From positions 24,182,933 through 24,246,932 of the forward strand of contig NC_087070.1 of assembly GCF_963678635.1 (NCBI RefSeq): DNA of 64,000 bases. Reading direction: 5' to 3'. The position numbers were made by a program, and so were the translations under genes. This DNA is from Symsagittifera roscoffensis. Taxonomy: Eukaryota > Xenacoelomorpha > Acoela > Convolutidae. Shown here piece by piece: positions 12,023 through 19,452 of this stretch (its first letter is position 1; each line of letters starts with the position of its first letter). The notes beneath the pieces were generated by a model. The model had not been told where the DNA came from, did not search any database, and saw only the letters and a list, made by a program, of their open reading frames with translations.

Positions 12023-12659
12023 TGTGACATTCGACCAGAATGGATAAAACGCAATTCCGTGTTCGAACTTTATCGGAGTATCTGACCGATAGAATTGATG
12101 GTTTTTATGGATTAGTGACGCTAATTGAACGATAAGACGAAACGGGAGGGGTCGTTTTGACTACCACGCTAATTTTTCTAATTTTTAAATTTTTGATTTA
12201 GTCATGAACGACATGTAACCTTTTTATATTTCGCAACAACTGTCCCTTCGAAAACAGGACGACAGTTTTTCAGTGAAAACAACAACAAAGCAAATCGTGT
12301 AATACTGATCGAGATTGAAGAAAGAATAGGATTGTAAGAAATCATTCCCAGTTGTAACGATTGTGCAGATACAATCGTTACAAAGCAATTCACGAGAACC
12401 AGGAAGGGTGTTTGGACGACGTGTCCAGCCTTCCGGAAAAAAACAAAGACGTTATTTCTCCGGATTCCAGAATCCGGAAGGGTCTCGGGAGATAACTAAA
12501 ACATTAATTTAACAAACTTGTAGCTTCCTGGAGATGTCCTGAATTGAATTAATAACATCCAAATTCTTTTTCAGATTAAGAGAAGCTAGGAGTTGAGGGA
12601 AAGGGTTGATCCATCTTCGATGGAGATGATGATTTTTATCTACTGAACAAAAACAATAG

Positions 12660-13150
12660 CAATGCCAACTTGAGGGAAATAGCGCAGATCTTAGTTGCGA
12701 AATTATAGATAGGTCAAACAACCAAACAAAATTGTAACACTAGAGGCAATAAATATCAGGAAAGAGAAACCGGGCTTGAACACGCGCGATGAGTTTAGGA
12801 GCAGGGAGTTAACACTGAAAATCTGGTCCTAAAATAATGTGAGTTTTTTATTTAAAACGTACATGTATAAATCGAAAATATGAGTCAGAAATTTCCAGAC
12901 AAATTATTTCTAAAACATCTAAATAATTTTAGAGATTAAAAGTATTTTAATCTCAATAGTAATTTAGAGGTCAACCGTGAATGGCTAAATTTTTTAACAT
13001 GATGATTTAGAACCAAATTTATGTAAACTATTGTAATAAATATTTGTAAATTGATGTTTTGTCGTCAATTAGATTAGTTTATTGTAAAAATCCTGACGAT
13101 GCACATAGTTGCGAAAACGTTTGAAAATTTCCTTTAGCAAAAATTTCTTC
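12660..13150 (+). mobile_element. 5'-truncated Penelope-like element copy with an 11-bp TSD
   Basis: The 491 bp match the 3' end of the PLE at 24573-25067 almost base for base at the start (CAATGCCAACTTGAGGGAAA) and at the end (AAATTTCTTC). They cover the last codons of the GIY-YIG protein, the 3'UTR and a hammerhead-like motif. The copy is flanked by AAAAACAATAG at 12649-12659 and again at 13151-13161. The opposite foldback arm keeps the empty site. This gives the exact 3' end of the PLE family in this genome. Confidence 0.93.
13063..13120 (+). ncRNA. Hammerhead-ribozyme-like motif in truncated PLE
   Basis: The segment has CGTC (13063-13066), then CTGACGA (13093-13099), a short hairpin candidate and GCGAAAACG (13111-13119). 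CTGANGA and GAAA are the two core boxes of hammerhead ribozymes, and PLEs are known to carry such ribozymes. The order fits a ribozyme open at stem III with a 2-3 bp stem III (CG with CG). There is one extra A in the GAAA box, and stem I and stem II pairing is weak, so activity is doubtful. Confidence 0.45.
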
Positions 13151-13859
13151 AAAAACAATAGAAATATAGTAAATAAGAAGTAGCCCTGTTTTTAGGAGTG
13201 ACCTCGTGGTCCGGGGATACTGAGACCCAGCCTTGAGCTCACTTTTTTTCAATATAATTTTGTTAATTAGAGCGTTCTGATCGAAGCCGGAAACATTAAC
13301 GTTTTTTAGTCGACCCGATGTTAGAAAGACCACCAAAAGAACTGGCTTTGGCAGAGACGGTGAAAAGCAGGAAGAGCTGTGTTTAGACGCAAGCCAGTCG
13401 TTTTAGAACCTAGCTTTATTTTCCGTCGATATGTACTTCCGGGCGAATGTTCCAAGTTTTTGATTGACAATTCTCTGGATGCATTAAAATCGACTTGATT
13501 TATTCAAATAATTTTGCAGATGTATTTATATAGCGTTGGTACGGCCCTATCCACTCTGTGCACGTACCGTCGCATGACGGAAGGGACCATTTTAATTGAC
13601 TTTCTTTACGGACTCAAAGTGACGTATATGCCGGGTCGAATTGCAACCAAGATAAAATAAAAATTCTTCAGAAAAAGCTCAATTTTTTTAAGAGAATGCA
13701 AAGACTATTCCAGTAGGCACTAACCATTCAGTACGCACGAAAATTTTGTAGTACGCAAGAACCGTTTGATAGATGCAGAAGAGAGTCATCGAACTAACAT
13801 TGCTGCTCGTAAGAAAACCTTGAAAGACCATATGCTGAACATCTTTACACTAGTAGATA

Positions 13860-14590
13860 CAAACAAACAGTAGAAGGTCATTGTGAGGAAAACAGAGCGG
13901 CAGAGTTTAAGATTGCCTTGCGAGCGTTAGCAGAAGAGACGACTCCAGGGCCCAGTGGTGTCACTGAATATATGTTCAAAGCCACTGCTGACAGCTATTT
14001 GTATCAAGATCTAGTTCAGTGGAAGGATGCCAGGTTGCTGAAAACAGAGCTTTTTTATCCCACTTGAACAAAGGAAAGGTGACTTTCTCAGTAAGAACTC
14101 ATATCGTGGTATAAAGTTCCTGGAACAATCTTTCAGACTCTTGATGAATGATTGATGAATGATGCGTCAAGACTCAGTGATATGTTTACAATTGATACAA
14201 CATTCAGTTTTTGATGCTCGAAATTTTTTTGAAAGTTATGCAGCTAAAAAGAAACGCCTGTACTGGATTTTTGTTGACCTGGAGAAGGCCTTTGACCTTG
14301 TCCCGTTGCTCTTTTTTATAGAAAAATTGAGCATAAATGCATAACAAACGATTTTATAATAGACGCCATTATGGCAACATTTGACAATTGAAAGATCTCA
14401 GTTATCGTTGATGATGAACCGATGGATCTTTCAATTTTACTATTAGTTTGCTTCAAGGTGCGATTCTCAGCACCCTGCTCAATATCACGGTTACGGATTT
14501 TCTGACGAAAGAAGTGCAAGGCGGCTTTACTGGAAGCTTTGAAGGCAGGTGGCATTGCAATCGCAGCAGAAGCACCCAAAGAAGTCATGA
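13860..14590 (+). pseudogene. LINE reverse transcriptase fragment
   Basis: One frame around 13907-14010 reads like the linker before the fingers of LINE RTs (ALRALAEETTPGPSGVTEYM, matching the common K..APG.SG.T.EM.K pattern). Further on, 14159-14344 carries a YWIFVDLEKAFDLVP block, RT motif A with its catalytic Asp. Later a weak GAILSTLLN motif (B-like) appears near 14458-14485. The frames are broken by stops, and the fragment is a relic of a non-LTR retrotransposon. Confidence 0.72.
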
Positions 14591-14640
14591 GGAAGTACAG
14601 ATTGTGGAAGTCAGCTTTTGAAGTCAGCCTTTGAATCCAA

Positions 14641-14835
14641 CGACAAAGAATGCTTTATTTTTATTTTTTTAATCGTTTTTTCAATTTCTTCAATTGTTCA
14701 AACTTGAATTGTTCGAAGTTCTGTTTACGAATTTGGTTAGCGTCATGGTGCACTCATCCTGTAATTATTGTATTGTAAGTGGTGCGAAGCTCTGCTTTGC
14801 CCCTGTTTTAAACAATGAGAAGACAAGGGCTGACA
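14641..14835 (+). repeat. Direct repeat copy 1 (pair at 25370-25567)
   Basis: About 195 bp from ACAAAGAATGCTTTATTTTT through GTTCTGTTTAC to AAGACAAGGGCTGACAGA recurs with few changes at 25370-25567, on the far side of the PLE. It includes a small hairpin (GCGAAGCTCTGCTTTGC). The family is unidentified. Confidence 0.85.
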
Positions 14836-15027
14836 GACGCCCTAGGGTGGGCAAAACCAAGGGATTGGAAAATCTTCCCAGAGTCCTTCGTATTGCTGCT
14901 GTCAATACTTGTTGCTTTTGTGGTAGTAGAGTTGGCAGAAACTGGATTATGTTCACCCTTTGCAGAAGGTCGGTTCATAGATGTTGTTATGGTATTAGGG
15001 AAAACTTATCTCTATATGAGTCGAGAT

Positions 15028-15344
15028 ATCCGTGTTCTACACTAATGGACAAAGTTTTGTCAAAATTCAAGTTTTAATTCTTAAAATGCCTGTTTTGAAT
15101 ATCCCATTTGGACATCATTTACTTCGATTTTCAGCAATTTTTTTTACATAGACCAAGAGCAGAGCATCGAAACTACTATGTATTAGAGTTTCAATGTTTG
15201 AATTCAAAGGCTTATCAACGGAATCTGGGTCTGAAAAAGCCTCTTCAGCACTAATATTTTCAATCGGCGTGAAAAACTAAGCAAGAGCCATGTTTCGCAA
15301 AACTTGAACCCCGATTGTTTCAGCTTTCTCGTGGTCTCAAACGG
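15028..15344 (+). repeat. Left arm of a foldback repeat
   Basis: The arm of about 317 bp pairs with 15538-15854, with mismatches and small indels, around a spacer of about 193 bp. Together they form a foldback or MITE-like element of about 827 bp with no coding capacity. Confidence 0.9.
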
Positions 15345-15537
15345 AAATTGAGACCACGTTCGTTAATAGCATTTTCACAGTCTCAAGCAGCATACAAAGT
15401 GTGTCCCAAGTAACCAACTGCCGAACACAAAGCAACTACAGGATACAAGATTATTTGCAATTGGATTTTGATATGAACACAAGTGAAAATTGAACGCAAT
15501 TTTAAATTTTTTTCTCTATAATGCTTCAATTCAATAT

Positions 15538-15854
15538 CCGTTCGAGACCAGGAGAAAGCTGAAACAATCGGGGTTCAAGTTTTGCGAAACATGGTTCTTG
15601 GTTAGTTTTTCACGCCGATTGAAAATATTAGTGCTGAAGAGGCTTTTTCAGACCCAGATTCCGTTGATAAGCGTTTGAAGTCAAACATTGAAACTCTAAT
15701 GCATAGTAGTTTCGATGCTCTGCTCTTGGTCTATGATAAAAAAAATTGCTGAAAATCGAAGTAAATGATGTCCAAATGGGATTTTCAAAACAGGCATTTT
15801 AAGAATTAAAAATTGAATTTTGACAAAACTTTGCCATTAGTCTAGAACACGGAT
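15538..15854 (-). repeat. Right arm of the foldback repeat
   Basis: Reverse complement of 15028-15344, starting near the GAGACCAGGAGAAAGCTGAA block and ending at TAGAACACGGATTTTTT. It abuts the perfect palindrome at 15856-15941. Confidence 0.9.
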
Positions 15855-15855
15855 T

Positions 15856-15941
15856 TTTTTCGATTCTGGAACTATAGCCTTAGTGTCAGCTCCTTATAAG
15901 TAGGGAGCTGACACTAAGGCTATAGTTCCAGAATCGAAAAA
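15856..15941. repeat. Perfect inverted repeat, 38-bp arms with a 10-base loop
   Basis: Positions 15856-15893 and 15904-15941 are exact reverse complements around TTATAAGTAG. The arms contain TCTGGAACTATAGCC and TGTCAGCTCC. A perfect hairpin of this length in otherwise decayed surroundings implies recent formation or gene conversion. Confidence 0.95.
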
Positions 15942-16179
15942 TTCTGGCTAAAACAACAAAATTTTGAAACAACTTACATGTTATCATAAAAATTAGCCAC
16001 AAAACGAAAATGTGAAAATAAAAATAAAGAAAACTCTCAGAAATTTGTGACAAAATGTTTTAAAATGTTATTTAATAGTTATTACATAATTTCGGTGATA
16101 TTTGTAAAGTTTTGATTGGTTGAATTTTTAAAATTTTGAAGTAATGATGTGTGTGACACTTTTTATGATCTTTGATCAT

Positions 16180-16250
16180 TTTGTACAGATAGTTTAGAGT
16201 TTTTAAAACATGAAGATGCACAAAATGTGCGAACACGTTTGTTTGAATTT
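16180..16250 (+). repeat. Relic of a PLE 3' end with hammerhead-like stem II
   Basis: TGAAGATGCACAAAATGTGCG at 16211-16231, followed by AACACGTTTG, parallels the CTGACGATGCAC ... GCGAAAACGTTTG end of the two better PLE copies. Here the stem II hairpin GCAC/GTGC around AAAAT is intact, although the CTGANGA box is damaged. The preceding GTTTAGAGTTTTTAAAACAT also parallels the PLE tail. Confidence 0.5.
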
Positions 16251-16273
16251 ACAATTTTAACGCATTCTTGGAA

Positions 16274-16472
16274 CGTATCAAGAAAATTTGGTTTGCTTTC
16301 CATGAACATGGTGGAAGTTACTTGGCAAATTGGAAGATTGTCCATTAAACAAAGAGGTATTATTAGAATTGCTAATCGCAAGCTTAATAACACGTCTTTG
16401 TTTTATGGCCGTTCCCAGTTTGCCAAGTAACATTCCACCATGGTTATGGAAAGCAAACCATATTTTCTTGAT
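16274..16472. repeat. Inverted repeat with about 60-bp arms
   Basis: Arms at 16274-16332 and 16413-16472 share GTATCAAGAAAAT, GGTTTGCTTTCCAT and TTACTTGGCAAA in mirrored order around an 80-bp spacer. This is MITE-like debris. Confidence 0.87.
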
Positions 16473-16699
16473 ACAATCGTTATCAGATTCTTTATAGACT
16501 TCTTTTCTAGTTATCTACTAGTTTAATTAAATCAGTTGAATCAATTATGCTGACATGCTCAATTTTATGAAAACTCAAGTTTTACAGTCGGGTACTACTC
16601 AAAGTTTTGTAAGTATAATTATAGAAATCTGTTAATGATTTGCGGGCTTCATGGTTGTCGACTTAAGCTCTGTCGGGTTAGTTTCTGAATTCTCTAATC

Positions 16700-16960
16700 C
16701 TTGTTTGATAAAAACAGGTATCATGAAATTGTTAGGTTTCAGTTTTTTTGGCAAATCCACTTCTTCTATTTGCCTGCAAAACCCCCAGTATTTTTTTACC
16801 TTAACTTAAGTTTCTACAGACTTCGAAAAAAATGTGCGGGGGAAGTTTTCACCCGTTTTTCCTTAACATTTTCTCAAAAACTACCCTCTTGTATAAGAGA
16901 TTTTGGATTCAATACAGAAAGTGAGTCGCGCCAATTTTTGGACTTTAAAATATAATGGCC
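16700..16960 (+). repeat. Dispersed repeat copy hit by the PLE
   Basis: The stretch, with GATAAAAACAGG near its start and CTCAAAAACTACCCTC near 16872-16890, resembles 55510-55860 and partly 25070-25300. The matching part on the other side of the PLE begins at 25075 (TTCAAAAAATACCCTCC), so the PLE seems to lie within or beside members of this family. Confidence 0.5.
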
Positions 16961-16969
16961 TTCGTTAAA

Positions 16970-17220
16970 GTCAAAACTTGATTTTTGGAACGTTTTTTTT
17001 AAAACTTTTTGACTTTCAAGTCAAAACTTGATTTTTGGAACGTTTTTTTTTTAAACTTTTTGACTTTTTGAGCTGCTCCAACAACCCGGAGCAGCTCAAG
17101 GTCAACCCGGAGCAGTTAAAGTCAAAACTTGATTTTTGGAACGTTTTTTTTTAAACTTTTTGACTTTTTGAGCTGCTCCAACAACCCGGAGCAGCTCAAG
17201 GAATATTTGAAGCTGCACCA
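16970..17220 (+). repeat. Nested tandem duplication at the PLE 5' end
   Basis: GTCAAAACTTGATTTTTGGA occurs at 16970, 17020 and near 17120, spaced by 50 and about 100 bp. The unit at about 17021-17120 is duplicated. Each long unit ends in a hairpin with GAGCTGCTCC and GGAGCAGCTC arms (17070-17097 and 17170-17197). PLEs often have partial tandem terminal repeats, so this probably marks the 5' boundary. Confidence 0.75.
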
Positions 17221-18096
17221 GAGTGCTGATTTGGAGCTGAAATCTCTGCGATTGGTAGTGGCACACAAAGAAAGGCTGTCAGAGCTGATTGGCAATATCA
17301 GGGGCAAACAACAGAGACCATCACAGACAAGGAGGAAGGCGAAAGCAAGACGTGAGCAGAAGCTGAGGGCAGAGGAAGTGTCTGCGCTTCAAAGACAGGG
17401 GTGAGAAGAGTGTGATTTGTTTTGCTTTGTGCCTTGTGAGTTTCATTACTCGTGGCCTGCAAAACAATGACCACAGTACTTTTGCCTGCTGTTTGGCTCA
17501 GACAAATTTTGAAAAGGAAACTAACTTGGAAAATTGTGTTAGACTATTTAAAATTCTTTAAAAAAGTTCAAGTATCTGTACATAGACTGAAGTTTCTGAG
17601 AAAATGTCTGAAAAACGATCTAATACCGGACTTTTTGAAGTTTAGGGTCCCCGAGAACGGGGTTTTTTCGGACCAAGCTGCGCATAATTTTCAATTGAAA
17701 CTACTAAGGACTGAAACTTCTAGGGCAAATGAGGATAGGAAAAGGTACGAGGAGATGCTAAGGAAAGCAAGATCACTGGTGCAAAAAGAAATTGACAAAC
17801 AGTGGTGGGCATCCATTTTCCGATTCGTGAGGCGTCAAGTTGAGGCAAGCTTAAATACAACATCAGAAAACCATAGAAAAAAGTTAGAAAAACTGTCCGA
17901 GAGACAAGATAAACCTCTTGGGGAGAGAAATGAGCGATCAGTTAAGGTACTTGATAATATTGAACTGCCTGAATGGGTATATGAAGTGCTATCAATGGGC
18001 CCCAAGCATCCAATTAGAGAAAAATTTAACGAAACACATTTTTTGGCGGATATCGACATTTTCCTCTCACAATTGAAAAATCAAAAAACAATCTGG
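17129..18096 (+). pseudogene. PLE N-terminal coding region
   Basis: Two frames, 17129-17404 and 17452-18096, encode charged, helical sequence that precedes the RT in PLEs. The first is Lys/Arg/Glu-rich (ELKSLRLVVAHKERLSEL, then RRKAKARREQKLRAEE) and likely coiled coil. The second leads directly to the RT. The PLE type is confirmed by the LPEWVYEVLSMGPKHPIREKF block near residue 160 of the second, a hallmark of the region just before PLE RT fingers. A frame change at about 18077-18091, in an A-rich run, separates it from the RT. Confidence 0.75.
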
Positions 18097-19372
18097 TGAA
18101 ACGTTATGTGAAATAGAAGCCGCGGCAAAGGCATATGCAAAAAACGTACGGCAAACCCCAAGAGACAAAGCCGTTGAAAAAACGAGGAAATATCTCAAAG
18201 ATAATGGGTTGCTGGCTGTGCCTTTTGATAAGGGGGTTGGTTTTTGCATAATGAGGAAACAAACATATGAATCAAAGCTGGAATTCTTGTTGCAATCTGC
18301 TCAGTTTGTGAAAAAAGATGCAACCACTGATGAGGTGATACTGAAAATTGAGAAAGAACTTAACAAAGAATTACTAGCCATGAACAAAAGAGACGAGATA
18401 AGTGATCAGTTATATTCTAAGATGAGATCAACAGGGGGGCAAACCGCCCGTTTGTACGGTTTAGCTAAGGTACACAAGGATGAGACACCCCTACGACCTG
18501 TACTATCACTTCCCGGCAGCTCGTATGAGAATCTTAACAAAATGCTTGCAAAGTTTTTTAACAACATCGATGGAGCAAATATAGAAACCAATACTAAAGA
18601 GGCTAGAGAAAAAATAGAAAACATTGCTCTAGATCCGGATGAAACCATAATATCTCTTGATGTGAAAAGTTTGTACACCAACGTTCCCCTGAAGGAGGCA
18701 ATTGAAATTGCTTTACAGAAGCTGTACAGCCAGGAGTCTCCTCCTGAAATTCAAAGAGCAACCATGAAAAGGCTTTTGAATATGGCGGTCAGCAAAGTGT
18801 ATTTCAAGTGTAATGATTCATGGTATGTACAAGTTGATGGTTTAGCAATGGGCGCGTCCCTCGCTGTAATTCTGGCAAACTTATGGCTGAAAGAATACGA
18901 ATTTGCTCTACGACAACAAATACCGGTGGGAACGGGGGTACAGCAAATTAATGACAAAAACGGCTTGTGCCCATGTTGCAGCAGGAAAGTCACATATAGA
19001 TCAAAGGGGGTTGAATGCGAGAGTTGCCGAAATTGGTATCATCTAAAATGCGGAAAAATATCCGATGACGTATACGCATCAATAACCGAGATAGTCTGGT
19101 ACTGTGAAAGCTGCTGCCGAGCTAAGAACAAGGAGAAGGATACTCCCCAGGTGAAATTGTTCCTCAGGTATGTGGATGACATTGTTAGAACAGTCAGAGG
19201 GGAGCCGAGTTGTCTTCTCGATGCCGCCAATTCTCCTCATCCAAATTTGCAGTTCACTCTAGAGAAAACTAATTCGGAGGGGTATTTGCCGTTCCTGGAT
19301 TTGAACATAAATGTATCGCAGGATAGGCGTGTAACTTGCAGTTGGTATCAAAAACCAACAGATACAGGGACT

Positions 19373-19376
<4 letters not shown>
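18092..19376 (+). pseudogene. PLE reverse transcriptase with an inserted PHD-type zinc finger
   Basis: This is a reverse transcriptase of the Penelope family, whose RTs are related to telomerase. Visible in order are AYAKNVRQTPRDKAVEKT, KYLKDNGLLAVPFDKG, the fingers block ARLYGLAKVHKDETPLRPVL, motif A ISLDVKSLYTNVPL (catalytic Asp), motif B DGLAMGASLAVILANLWL, motif C FLRYVDDIV (catalytic Asp pair), and the closing block FLDLNINVSQDRRVTCSWYQ. Between motifs B and C lies an extra segment of about 65 residues with a C4HC3-type zinc finger. The start is upstream in another frame, and the C-terminal half was cut off by the LINE. With the frameshift at about 18085 this copy is not functional, but the palm residues remain. 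Confidence 0.88.
18950..19145 (+). other. PHD-finger segment inside the PLE RT
   Basis: The encoded order of zinc ligands is C-P-C-C (18968 on), then C-x2-C in VECESCRNW, H in NWYHLKC, C, then WYCESC at the end. This is the C4HC3 spacing with the Trp two residues before the last C-x2-C pair, typical of PHD fingers that bind histone H3 tails. It is in frame with the RT before and after. An inserted domain is the simplest reading; I know of no PLE with a PHD finger in this position, but I cannot search. Confidence 0.8.
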
Positions 19377-19405
<29 letters not shown>

Positions 19406-19406
19406 G

Positions 19407-19452
19407 GGGATTCACAGCACTGCTGTTGGGAGTCTTGGTCCCGGCGTCTTCT
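19407..19452 (-). other. Short 3'UTR of the LINE
   Basis: Between the stop of the EN-RT frame and the (CAA)n tail lie about 46 bp containing GACTCCCAACAGCAG on the minus strand. LINE 3'UTRs guide target-primed reverse transcription. No stable structure is obvious. Confidence 0.6.

Larger units (their letters stand above)
12023..13451 (-). repeat. Right arm of the foldback repeat, interrupted by a PLE fragment
   Basis: Reverse complement of 10155-11053 once the insertion at 12660-13150 and its 11-bp duplicated target are removed. Without these 502 bases the arm is about 927 bp, close to the other arm's 899. The arms differ by many substitutions and small indels, so this is not a recent palindrome. 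Confidence 0.88.

Noticed and set aside
14694-15077. Overlapping frames between the LINE relic and the foldback
   Set aside because: Both strands are open by chance, partly inside a noncoding repeat that recurs at 25.4 kb without an open frame.
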